Source of the DNA: Deltaproteobacteria bacterium
GTDB taxonomy: Bacteria; Desulfobacterota; Desulfobulbia; Desulfobulbales; Desulfobulbaceae
DNA length: 20,357 bases
Reading direction: 5' to 3'
Assembly: GCA_013151365.1 (NCBI GenBank)
Contig: JAADIK010000048.1
Span: 1 to 20,357 of the forward strand
Position numbers and translations under genes: made by a program. This document shows positions 1 to 7,833 of this stretch, one piece after another. Each line of letters begins with the position of its first letter. Position 1 is the first letter of the stretch. The notes below the pieces were generated by a model. That model was not told the origin of the DNA. It did not search any database and saw nothing but the letters and a program-made list of their open reading frames with translations.

Positions 1-1
1 A

Positions 2-2446
2 CCGCTCAGTGACGCGGAACTCGCCGCTAAGACCGTCGAGTTCCGGGAGCGGATTGCCAAGGGGGAATCGCTGGACGACCTGTTGCCGGAGGCCTTTGCC
101 GTGGTTCGCGAGGCGGCCTTCCGGGTGCTTGGCGAGCGGCATTACGATGTCCAGTTGATCGGCGGCATTGTCCTGCATCAAGGCAGGATCGCCGAGATGA
201 AGACCGGTGAAGGCAAGACCCTGACCTCGACCGCGCCTCTCTACCTGAACGCCCTGTCCGGCAAGGGCGCGCATGTCGTCACGGTCAACGATTACCTGGC
301 CAGCCGCGATGTCGAGTGGATGGGCCAGGTGTATCGTTTCCTCGGCCTGACCACCGGTTCCATTGTCCATGATATGGATGACGCGGCCCGTCAGGAGGCC
401 TATGCGGCCGATATCACCTACGGCACCAATAACGAGTTCGGTTTTGATTACCTGCGCGATAACATGAAGTTCGACATCAAGGACTTCTGTCAGCGCGGCT
501 TCAACTACGCCATTGTCGACGAGGTGGACTCCATTCTCATTGATGAGGCCCGGACTCCGCTGATCATCTCCGGCCCGGCCGATATGTCCACGGATATGTA
601 TATCAAGGTGGACCGGATCATGCGCCACTTCAAGGAGGATAAGCATTACACCAAGGAGGAAAAGGACCGCCAGGTCCTGCTCACCGACGAGGGCGTAGTG
701 CTGGCCGAGGAGCTGCTTGGGGTCGATAACCTCTACGACCCCAACAATATCAATCAACTGCATCATATCAGCCAGGCCCTCAAGGCCCATGTCCTGTTCC
801 AGCGTGATGTCGACTACATCGTCAGGAACGGCGAGGTGGTCATCGTTGACGAGTTCACCGGCCGGAGCATGGAAGGACGGCGTTACTCCGACGGGCTGCA
901 CCAGGCCCTGGAGGCCAAGGAAGGGGTCAAGGTCGAGAAGGAAAATCAGACCCTGGCCACCATCACCTTTCAGAATTATTTCCGCATGTACGACAAACTG
1001 GCCGGCATGACCGGAACGGCGGACACCGAGGCGCCGGAGTTTCAAAAGATTTATAACCTGGACGTGGTGGTGATCCCCACCAACCGGGAGATGATCCGCA
1101 AGGATTTTCCCGATGTCATCTACAAGAACGAGGCGGCCAAGTACAAGGCCATCGTCAACGAAATCAAGGAGTTGCACAGAAAAGGCCAGCCGATACTGGT
1201 CGGGACCATTTCCATCGATGTGTCGGAAAAAATCGCCAAGATGCTGGAAAAGGAAAAGATTGCGCATGAAGTGCTCAATGCCAAGCAGCATGAACGCGAG
1301 GCCGAGATCGTGGCCCAGGCCGGCCAGAAGGGCAAAGTGACCATTGCCACCAACATGGCGGGCCGCGGCACCGATATCAAGCTCGGTGAAGATGTGCGCG
1401 AGCTGGGCGGCCTCCATATCCTCGGCACCAGCAGGCACGAGAGCCGCCGGATCGATAATCAGCTGCGGGGCCGTTCCGGCCGTCAGGGTGATCCGGGGTC
1501 CTCGCGTTTTTTTATGTCGCTTGAGGACGACCTGCTGCGGATTTTCGGTTCCGACCGGATCTCCGGCATCATGGATAAGCTCGGCATGGAGGAGGACGAA
1601 CCTATTGAGCACTCCATGATCAGCAAGGCCATTGAAAACGCCCAGCGCAAGGTGGAAGGGCATAACTTTGATATTCGTAAACATCTGCTTGAGTATGACG
1701 ATGTCATGAACAAGCAGCGTGAGGTCATTTACGGCCAGCGCCTCGAGGTTCTCAGGGGCGAAAATGTCCGTCTCATTATTGATGATATGATCAGTGACCT
1801 GGTTGACCAGGTTGCCCACGAATTCGCCCAGGAAAAAATTCCGTCGGAAGATTGGGAGTGGGACGGATTCAGGGACCAGGTGGCCGAGCTCTTTAACCTG
1901 AAGATTGAATGGAATGATGATGACCGCCTTGATTTAAGCCGCAAGGACCTGGCCGCGAAACTGCTGGCCGAGGTGAAGAAGGCCTACCAGCTCCAGGTGG
2001 AACGAAACGGCGATGAACAGATGCGGCAGCTTGAACGTATCATCCTGCTGCAGATGGTGGATACGCACTGGAACGAACACCTGCTCAATATGGACCATCT
2101 CAAGGAAGGAATCGGCCTGCGCGGTTATGGTCAGTTGAATCCCCTGGATGAGTACAAAAAGGAAGGTTTCAACCTGTTCCTTTCCATGATCGAGAGGGTC
2201 AAGGAGAAGACCGTGGGGACACTGCTGCGGGTTCAGGTCGTGCAGGACGACGAGGTTGCCCGCCTGGAAGAAGAGCAGCGCCGCCGCGAGCAGGAGATGC
2301 AGCTGAAACTGAACCTGGGCGCCGCCGGCGGGGAACCGCCGGAAAGAAAGCCGGTCAGGCGCAAGCAGGAGAAAATCGGCCGTAACGCCGCCTGTCCGTG
2401 CGGATCAGGTAAAAAATACAAGAAATGCTGCGGCCGGCTCAATTAG
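2..2446 (+). CDS. secA: Protein translocase subunit SecA (5' end outside window)
   Basis: SecA is the ATPase motor that pushes unfolded preproteins through the SecYEG channel in the inner membrane. The reading frame is open from base 2, and the first 27 codons give typical SecA N-terminal sequence (LSDAELAAKTVEFRERIAKG), so the gene starts left of the window. By comparison with E. coli SecA, roughly 36 residues are missing. The TTG at 83 is an internal codon, not the start. Visible motifs are the Walker A loop MKTGEGKT, the Walker B/DEAD-like VDEVDSILIDEART, the preprotein-crosslinking region, the helicase motifs MAGRGTDI and QLRGRSGRQGD, and the scaffold and wing domains. The C-terminal SEC-C zinc motif (CPCGSGKKYKKCC, about 2393-2434) normally binds SecB or ribosomes. 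The insertion found in E. coli SecA after GRGTDI is absent here. The stop is TAG. The glycosyltransferase gene follows after about 45 bases. Confidence 0.98.
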   Translation, partial: PLSDAELAAKTVEFRERIAKGESLDDLLPEAFAVVREAAFRVLGERHYDVQLIGGIVLHQGRIAEMKTGEGKTLTSTAPLYLNALSGKGAHVVTVNDYLASRDVEWMGQVYRFLGLTTGSIVHDMDDAARQEAYAADITYGTNNEFGFDYLRDNMKFDIKDFCQRGFNYAIVDEVDSILIDEARTPLIISGPADMSTDMYIKVDRIMRHFKEDKHYTKEEKDRQVLLTDEGVVLAEELLGVDNLYDPNNINQLHHISQALKAHVLFQRDVDYIVRNGEVVIVDEFTGRSMEGRRYSDGLHQALEAKEGVKVEKENQTLATITFQNYFRMYDKLAGMTGTADTEAPEFQKIYNLDVVVIPTNREMIRKDFPDVIYKNEAAKYKAIVNEIKELHRKGQPILVGTISIDVSEKIAKMLEKEKIAHEVLNAKQHEREAEIVAQAGQKGKVTIATNMAGRGTDIKLGEDVRELGGLHILGTSRHESRRIDNQLRGRSGRQGDPGSSRFFMSLEDDLLRIFGSDRISGIMDKLGMEEDEPIEHSMISKAIENAQRKVEGHNFDIRKHLLEYDDVMNKQREVIYGQRLEVLRGENVRLIIDDMISDLVDQVAHEFAQEKIPSEDWEWDGFRDQVAELFNLKIEWNDDDRLDLSRKDLAAKLLAEVKKAYQLQVERNGDEQMRQLERIILLQMVDTHWNEHLLNMDHLKEGIGLRGYGQLNPLDEYKKEGFNLFLSMIERVKEKTVGTLLRVQVVQDDEVARLEEEQRRREQEMQLKLNLGAAGGEPPERKPVRRKQEKIGRNAACPCGSGKKYKKCCGRLN

Positions 2447-2491
2447 AGATGATCTCCTCCCCGTCTCTTGCAGCAGGTAGCCGCGCCGCGG

Positions 2492-3592
2492 ATGGATTTG
2501 CAGAATAAACGTTTTCTTATCGTGAAACCCAGTTCACTGGGCGATATCGTTCATACCCTGCCGCTGGCGCATGCCCTGAAACGTTGTTATCCTGAAAGTT
2601 GGATCGGCTGGATCGTGCAGGAGGCGTATGCCCCCCTGGCCGAGGCTGATCCGGCCGTCGACGCAGTCTATCTCATCAATATCCCTTCCACCAGTGATCC
2701 GCAGGCCGGCCGCCTGGCCTATCTCCGGGCCCTGCCGGCCTTGCTGCAAACCCTGTACCGTTTACGCCGGTGGTTGCGGCGGGAGCCCTATGACCTGGTT
2801 CTCGATCTCCATGCCTCGTTTCGCAGCGGCCTGATCGGCCTGACCAACCCCGGCGGTACCAGGATCGGGTTTGCCGATGCCAAAGAGCTGAATCCCCTGT
2901 TTCAGCACCGGCGAATCGAAGTGCCGGACTCCGTGGTCCATGCGGTGGACAAAAATATGCTCTTCTGCAATCATCTGCGCTGTCCCCCGGATAAAGACGA
3001 CTTTCAGCTCTACTGCAGCGACCGGGACCGGGACCGGGTCGCTGCTTTTTTGCAGGGCCAGCGCCTGCGTGACGATGATGTTCTGGTTTATGTCAATCCG
3101 GCGGCCCGCTGGCGCACGAAATTCTGGGGGACCGGGAAGTGGGCCGAGCTGGCCGATCGTTTGATTGGCGAGGCCGGTCTGCGGGTCGTCTTTGCCGGTT
3201 CGGCAAAGGATCGTGATTATATCGCCGGGGTGAGCGAAAGAATGAGCCGAACCCCCATTGTCGCAGCCGGGGAATTGAGTCTCACGGAAACTGTGGCCTT
3301 GCTGCAGCGCTCGGCGGTATATGCCGGGCTCGATTCCGGCCCCATGCACATGGCCGCCATGGCCGGTGTGCCGGTGGTCGCCCTGTTCGGGCCGACCAAC
3401 CCGGAACGGGTCGGGCCCTATGGCGTGGAACATCGCCTGGTTCGGAACGAGGGCCTCGCCTGCCTCGGTTGCCGCAAGCGTCATTGCGGGGTACCGCGCT
3501 GTATGGAGGGGATAGCGGTTGACCGGGTTTACCGGGCGGTCCTGTCGTTGACCGGCGTCCGCCGGTCTGCCGCCGGAGGCGGGCAGGGGTGA
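2492..3592 (+). CDS. Glycosyltransferase family 9, LPS heptosyltransferase-type (WaaC/WaaF-like)
   Basis: GT9 enzymes move ADP-heptose onto the lipid A-Kdo inner core of LPS on the cytoplasmic face of the inner membrane. Seen here: the N-terminal GT9 signature KPSSLGDIVHTLP (residues 12-24) and the C-terminal nucleotide-sugar-binding region DSGPMHMAAMAG (281-292), followed by FGPTNPERVGPYG. Near the C-terminus is a four-cysteine pattern, C-x2-C-x4-C-x4-C (324-337), of the kind seen in many WaaF-type proteins. I chose the ATG at 2492 because family members begin just before the KPSS motif. An in-frame TTG at 2468 would add eight residues. Neither start has a strong ribosome binding site. Length (366 aa) is normal for the family. 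The stop overlaps the GTG of the next glycosyltransferase by 4 bases, so the two are probably translated together. WaaC versus WaaF, or another GT9 acceptor, cannot be settled from sequence alone. Confidence 0.9.
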   Translation: MDLQNKRFLIVKPSSLGDIVHTLPLAHALKRCYPESWIGWIVQEAYAPLAEADPAVDAVYLINIPSTSDPQAGRLAYLRALPALLQTLYRLRRWLRREPYDLVLDLHASFRSGLIGLTNPGGTRIGFADAKELNPLFQHRRIEVPDSVVHAVDKNMLFCNHLRCPPDKDDFQLYCSDRDRDRVAAFLQGQRLRDDDVLVYVNPAARWRTKFWGTGKWAELADRLIGEAGLRVVFAGSAKDRDYIAGVSERMSRTPIVAAGELSLTETVALLQRSAVYAGLDSGPMHMAAMAGVPVVALFGPTNPERVGPYGVEHRLVRNEGLACLGCRKRHCGVPRCMEGIAVDRVYRAVLSLTGVRRSAAGGGQG

Positions 3593-4374
3593 GAGTCAGC
3601 CTGATTATCACAACCTATAACTGGAAAGAGGCCATGGAGGTGTCTTTGCTCAGTGCCTTCCACCAGACAGTCCTTCCTGCCGAGATTGTTGTCGCCGACG
3701 ACGGTTCCGGCCCCGACACCCGGGAGTTCATCGAGCGGATCGCGGCCGCCGCCCCGGTGCCGGTCATTCATTCCTGGCAGGAGGACCAGGGATTCAGGCT
3801 GGCCCGGAGCCGGAACCGGGCAATCGCCAGGACCAGCGGGGACTACATTGTGCTCATTGACGGGGACATCATCCTCGAACGGCATTTCATCGAGGACCAT
3901 CTCCGATTTGCCCGGCCGGGATATTTTATTCAAGGGAGCCGGGCGCTCTTGGGCCGGGAACTGTCGGCCCGCGTGCTGAAGAAAAAAGTCATGGAACCCT
4001 CGTTCTGCGTCTGCGGCGTGGAGAATAAGAAGAATTGCTGGCGTTCCAACCTGTTGGCCCGGCTGTTTTCTTTTAAAAGTGCCAGCTTAACCGGCATAAA
4101 GACATGTAATTTTGCCTTCTGGAAAGAGGACGCGGTCGCGGTCAACGGCTTTAACGAGGAGTTTGTCGGCTGGGGGCGCGAGGACAGCGAGTTTACCGCC
4201 CGCCTGCTCAACAGCGGCGTCCGGCGGCAGAATATGAGGTTTAACGCCCTGGCCTATCACCTCTATCATCCGATGAACGACCGGACCCGCCTTGAACATA
4301 ACGACCGGATCCTCAAGCGGACAATTGATCTGAAACTGACGTGGTGCGAGAAGGGAATTGATCAGTACCTCTGA
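3589..4374 (+). CDS. Glycosyltransferase family 2 with galactosyltransferase-like C-terminal domain
   Basis: This 261-residue GT-A fold transferase uses a nucleotide-sugar donor. The N-terminus has the GT2 pattern ITTYN (7-11), then ADDGS (36-40) and the metal/donor-binding DGD (91-93). The segment GFNEEFVGWGREDSEF (about 187-202) matches the Glyco_transf_7C/galactosyltransferase C-terminal signature shared with chondroitin-synthase-type and LPS-core transferases. The GTG start at 3589 overlaps the upstream TGA (GTGA) and has GGAGG at 3575-3579, nine bases upstream, which supports this start. Its coupling to a GT9 heptosyltransferase suggests a role in LPS core or another surface glycan. No membrane segment is evident, so it probably acts at the cytoplasmic face. 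Donor and acceptor sugars cannot be assigned. Confidence 0.88.
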   Translation: MRVSLIITTYNWKEAMEVSLLSAFHQTVLPAEIVVADDGSGPDTREFIERIAAAAPVPVIHSWQEDQGFRLARSRNRAIARTSGDYIVLIDGDIILERHFIEDHLRFARPGYFIQGSRALLGRELSARVLKKKVMEPSFCVCGVENKKNCWRSNLLARLFSFKSASLTGIKTCNFAFWKEDAVAVNGFNEEFVGWGREDSEFTARLLNSGVRRQNMRFNALAYHLYHPMNDRTRLEHNDRILKRTIDLKLTWCEKGIDQYL

Positions 4375-4510
4375 CCTGGATCCGTTCTCGGGCGCCCCCA
4401 GGGCGGCGCGGTGAAGACCGGAAAATGTGTTTGTTCGATAATAATACAATAAATTCCAAGGCGGGCGATGCCCGCAACCCAAATCAACTTCCAGCGTATT
4501 TATTTCCAGG

Positions 4511-4558
4511 CTGTTAGGCTGTAGGCTATTAGCCCCACCCTAACAGCCTACAGCCTAA
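4511..4558. repeat. Inverted repeat built from GGCTGTTA/GGCTGTA units
   Basis: The arms TTAGGCTGTAGGCT (4514-4527) and AGCCTACAGCCTAA (4545-4558) are exact reverse complements, 14 bases each, around a 17-base centre. A second, overlapping pairing, CTGTTAGG (4511-4518) with CCTAACAG (4539-4546), is also possible. The left arm is itself a degenerate tandem repeat of seven- or eight-base units (GGCTGTTA, GGCTGTA, GGCTATTA). It lies between two convergent genes, so it could act as a bidirectional transcription terminator or be one copy of a dispersed intergenic repeat. No T-tract follows either arm directly. Confidence 0.8.
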
Positions 4559-4634
4559 ACAACCTGCTGATTTACATAAGTAAAACATGATCAATTTTCT
4601 TGTTTTTTTATGACAGGAATTCAGGTATGACTGA

Positions 4635-5426
4635 TTACGGCCTGAGGGGCGGCGATGACGGGGGACGCCAGTCGGACTGCAGCTCGTGCAGCTTGGCATA
4701 CTTGTAAAAGGTGCCTTCAAAGTTGCCCAGGGCAATGACCAGGCCGGGCCAGCCGTCAAGGATGCCCTGTTTCAGGATGTACATATGAAAAAACGACCAG
4801 AGGCCCCGGCCCAGGGCGGTCGTCATGGTCGCCCGGCGGCCGTTTTTCGCCAGCTTGTCGGCGCCGAGGGTTGAATACTTGTTGGCCTTGTGGACGACCT
4901 CTTCCAGGTTCTTGTAAGGGAACTGCCAGATCGGCTGTTGCAGGTAGCCGGGGGGGCTGTCGGAAACGATGTGGTACTCTTCGTGCACCGGATCGTTTTT
5001 AAAGGTCAGGGCTCCTTTCCTGAAGAGTTGCGGCTGCCGGTAATCGGGATAAAAGCCCGCCGAGTGTTTGATCCAGCGGCCCATGAAATAATTGCGGCGG
5101 GGAATATAATAGGCATCGACCGCCTTGGGGTCCCGGACGGTGCGGAGAATCTCGTCCCGGGCTTCAGGGGTGCAGCGTTCATCGGCGTCAAGGGAGAATA
5201 TCCAGTCATGGCTGCAGGCCGCCATGCCCCGGTTGCGCAGATCGCCGAAGCCGCGGAAATCGATCTGGACGACCCGTGCTCCCATGTCGCCGGCAATGGC
5301 GGCGGTTTCGTCCTGACTGTGGGAGTCGGCCAGGATGACCTCATCGGCCCAGAGCACCGAATTGATGGCTGCGCCGATTTTTTCCGCTTCGTTGTAGGCG
5401 AGAATATAAACAGAGATTTTGCTCAT
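4635..5426 (-). CDS. Glycosyltransferase family 2, WaaE/KdtX-like LPS core transferase
   Basis: This 263-residue GT2 protein is of the type that adds glucose to the LPS inner-core heptose (WaaE) or performs related core transfers. Motifs seen are the N-terminal YILAYNEAEKI (about 7-17), the donor-binding DSHSQDET (34-41), and SLDADER (78-84), which carries the metal-binding acidic pair. A positively charged, hydrophobic C-terminal stretch (about residues 205-250) is typical of this family and probably associates with the membrane. The start ATG overlaps the TGA of the upstream PilB-type gene (ATGA, 5423-5426). There is no clear separate ribosome binding site, which points to translational coupling. 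The stop is TAA. It is convergent with the plus-strand LPS genes, so this locus has glycosyltransferases on both strands. The exact sugar is not assignable. Confidence 0.88.
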   Translation of the reverse strand: MSKISVYILAYNEAEKIGAAINSVLWADEVILADSHSQDETAAIAGDMGARVVQIDFRGFGDLRNRGMAACSHDWIFSLDADERCTPEARDEILRTVRDPKAVDAYYIPRRNYFMGRWIKHSAGFYPDYRQPQLFRKGALTFKNDPVHEEYHIVSDSPPGYLQQPIWQFPYKNLEEVVHKANKYSTLGADKLAKNGRRATMTTALGRGLWSFFHMYILKQGILDGWPGLVIALGNFEGTFYKYAKLHELQSDWRPPSSPPLRP

Positions 5427-7678
5427 GCGTGGCGGACAACTTGAGGCCGTGCATGCCCGCCATTGGCCAACTTAACGACCATCCTGTCTGTTTTCTGCAC
5501 CCGCGCGACCAGCGTCCTGGAGATCTTCTTGGCAATATCGGGATATTTTTCAATGACTTCCAGGAGCTTGTCGCCGGGGTAGCGCTTGATTGTACAGCGA
5601 CCGATGGAAACGACGGAGGCAAACCGGGGTTCTTTCATCAGGGATGCCATTTCACCAAAATATTCGCCGGGTTCGGTGATTTCAGCTATTTTTTTGCCGC
5701 TTTTGATAACCGCGACCTTGCCCCGTATCAGTTTGAAAAAGTCATTGTCCTTGTTGCCTTCCTGGATGATTACGTCGCCGTTTTCGTATTCTTCCACTTC
5801 CGGATTGACCAGGTAGGCGGGCAGGCTTTCTTTCTGGACCACCGTGCGGCGCAGGACTTCCTCCAGGCTGGTAACCCCTTGCATGGCTTTTTTCAGGCCG
5901 GCCCGGCGCAGCGGCACCATTCCCTCCTGAACCGCGATTTTGCGCAGCTGTTCCTCCGGGACCTCGGCGCTGATGGCCTTGGCGACTTCTTCCGTGACTT
6001 CCATCAGTTCAAAGAAGCCGACCCGGCCCTTATAGCCGAGGCCGTTGCATTTGGCGCAGCCCACGGGGCCGTAAAGTTGCAGACCCTCAAGTTCTTCCTC
6101 TTCGAAGCCGGCATTGAGCAATGTTTTTTCATCATGCTGAACAATGGTCTTGCAGCTGGCGCACAGCCGCCGGCCCAGGCGTTGGGACAGGACCATGGTC
6201 AGCGAGGAGGCCAGCATATAGGAAGGAATGCCGATATCGACCATCCGGGCGACCGTGGCCGGGGAATCGTTGGTATGGAGGGTGGAGAAGACCAGATGGC
6301 CGGTCATTGCCGCTTTTATGGCGATCTCCGCCGTGTCGATGTCCCGAATCTCGCCAACCATGATGATGTCCGGGTCCTGGCGGAGGAAGGCCCTGAGGGC
6401 GGCGGGAAAGGTCATGCCCACTTCGACGTTGACATTGACCTGGTTGATGCCCTTGAAGTTGAATTCCACCGGATCTTCGGCCGTCAGAATCTTGATGTCT
6501 TCCTTGTTCAGTGAGTTGAGGGCCGAGTACAGGGTAACGGTTTTGCCCGACCCTGTCGGGCCGGTGACCAGCAGCAGGCCCTGGGGCCTCTGGAGACAGC
6601 GTTTCAGGGTGGAATAGGTCTCGACTTCAAAGCCGAGTTTGGTCAGGTCGACGTCGAGCGAGCTTTTGTCCAGGATCCGGAGAACAATGCCTTCGCCGTA
6701 GAGCAGCGGCAGGGTGGAGACCCGGAAATCCACGGCCTTGTTGCGGCCGATCCGCATCTTGATCCGGCCGTCCTGGGGAACCCGCCGCTCGGTGATATTG
6801 AGATCGGCCAGGATCTTCATGCGGGCGACCAGGGCGTTCTTGATGGTCAGGGGCAGGTTCATGGATTTAAAGAGCGAACCGTCCTTACGGTAACGAACCT
6901 GCATGTTTTTTTCAAACGGTTCGATGTGAATATCGCTGACCCCTTCCTGGACCGCCTTGATCAGGATGCCGTTAACCAGTTTGATGATCGGGGCATCGGA
7001 GGCCGAAAACTGGTCATACGCAGTCTCTTCGTCTTTGCCGCTTTCAATCTCGAAATCATCGGCGGCATCGGAAACCAGGGTGCCGAAGTCATCGACCTGG
7101 GTAACGGTTTCTTCTTCTTCCACCGTGTCCTGTTTGGTGAAGAAGGAATTATACTCCTCGTCGTCGATTTTGTAATAGGTGCGATAGGCGTCGACGATAT
7201 CCTTGGTGGTGGAGACGCAGACGTTGAGCCCTTTTTGCACGATTTCCTGCAGTTCTTCGACCTCGGCCGTATCCGTCGGTTCGGCCATGGTAATTTGCAG
7301 GGTGTTACCGGCCAGCCGCAACGGGAAGGCCATGAATCGTTTGGCGATATCGTAAGGGAGGAGTTTGATGGCGTCTTCACTCGGCGGTTCCGAGGAGATT
7401 GTCACCGCCGGGTAGTTGTGCATCCGGCTCAGGAAGTTGACAACGGTATCCTGTTCGATAATACCGGAATCGAGCAGGATCTGGCTCAGTCGCTTGCCGG
7501 TTTTTTTCTGTTCCGCTTTGGCCTGTTCAAACTGGTGGGCGGTAATATAGCCGGCCTTGGAGAGCAGTTCGCCGATTTTGATTTTACCTGCGCCGGACTG
7601 GTCTTTGACGGTTCGCTTGAGGGAGAATTGAGATGCCGCGCCCGCAATGTTTTTCTTGAATCCTGGTTTTACGGCCAT
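5423..7678 (-). CDS. PilB/GspE-type secretion ATPase with C-terminal cyclic-nucleotide-binding domain
   Basis: This 751-residue hexameric-ATPase-family protein is of the type that powers type IV pilus assembly or type II secretion. Residues about 32-165 form a GspE_N/MshEN-like N-terminal domain with two related helical repeats (starting near 34 and 63). An acidic linker (about 172-228) follows. The ATPase core has Walker A GPTGSGKT (373-380), an Asp box around AEDPVEF (400-406), Walker B DPDIIMVGEIRD (435-446), a His box TGHLVFSTLHTND (459-471), and the tetracysteine zinc motif C506/C509/C541/C544. Residues about 625-735 form an extra cNMP-binding (CAP/PKA-type) domain with the phosphate-cassette residues FGE (E676) and PRFAS (R685). 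Ordinary PilB proteins end near 560-580 residues, so this is a fusion. No pilin, PilC or PilM-Q gene lies nearby. Its TGA overlaps the ATG of the WaaE-like gene. PilB and GspE cannot be separated with confidence here. Confidence 0.93.
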   Translation of the reverse strand: MAVKPGFKKNIAGAASQFSLKRTVKDQSGAGKIKIGELLSKAGYITAHQFEQAKAEQKKTGKRLSQILLDSGIIEQDTVVNFLSRMHNYPAVTISSEPPSEDAIKLLPYDIAKRFMAFPLRLAGNTLQITMAEPTDTAEVEELQEIVQKGLNVCVSTTKDIVDAYRTYYKIDDEEYNSFFTKQDTVEEEETVTQVDDFGTLVSDAADDFEIESGKDEETAYDQFSASDAPIIKLVNGILIKAVQEGVSDIHIEPFEKNMQVRYRKDGSLFKSMNLPLTIKNALVARMKILADLNITERRVPQDGRIKMRIGRNKAVDFRVSTLPLLYGEGIVLRILDKSSLDVDLTKLGFEVETYSTLKRCLQRPQGLLLVTGPTGSGKTVTLYSALNSLNKEDIKILTAEDPVEFNFKGINQVNVNVEVGMTFPAALRAFLRQDPDIIMVGEIRDIDTAEIAIKAAMTGHLVFSTLHTNDSPATVARMVDIGIPSYMLASSLTMVLSQRLGRRLCASCKTIVQHDEKTLLNAGFEEEELEGLQLYGPVGCAKCNGLGYKGRVGFFELMEVTEEVAKAISAEVPEEQLRKIAVQEGMVPLRRAGLKKAMQGVTSLEEVLRRTVVQKESLPAYLVNPEVEEYENGDVIIQEGNKDNDFFKLIRGKVAVIKSGKKIAEITEPGEYFGEMASLMKEPRFASVVSIGRCTIKRYPGDKLLEVIEKYPDIAKKISRTLVARVQKTDRMVVKLANGGHARPQVVRHA

Positions 7679-7764
7679 GTTTGAATGAGAGGCTGCAATT
7701 TTTTAGATTAGGGGAAAGAATTTATTTTATAATTACAGTACTGAATACAATATAATTTTACTAC
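7679..7764 (-). promoter_or_regulatory. AT-rich leader of the PilB-type gene (putative promoter region)
   Basis: This short, strongly AT-rich stretch separates the PilB-type ATPase gene from the fhs terminator, so a promoter for the ATPase-glycosyltransferase pair must lie here unless there is read-through. Several TATA-like words occur on the minus strand (for example around 7715-7755), but I could not pair any with a convincing -35 at standard spacing. No clear Shine-Dalgarno sequence precedes the ATG. Assignment is by position only. Confidence 0.35.
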
Positions 7765-7808
7765 AAAAAAAACAACTGGTCAAAAAGAACTCTTCTTGAC
7801 CAGTTGTT
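7765..7808 (-). terminator. Rho-independent terminator of fhs
   Basis: The arms AACAACTGGTCAA (7771-7783) and TTGACCAGTTGTT (7796-7808) are perfect 13-base reverse complements, with a 12-base centre that can add four more pairs. Read on the minus strand, the hairpin starts 25 bases after the fhs stop codon and runs straight into eight T residues (A8 at 7765-7772 on the plus strand). This is a textbook intrinsic terminator and isolates fhs from the PilB-type gene. Confidence 0.92.
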
Positions 7809-7833
7809 TACAACAAATGAAGTTTTCAGTTGG

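Noticed and set aside
4461..4475. Hairpin GCGGGC-GAT-GCCCGC as a terminator for the GT2 gene
   Set aside because: The stem is only six pairs and no T-run follows in either direction.
5429..6514. Open frames on the plus strand opposite the PilB-type gene (also 6926-7684)
   Set aside because: Both are antisense to well-supported ATPase and cNMP-domain sequence, with biased composition and no motifs.
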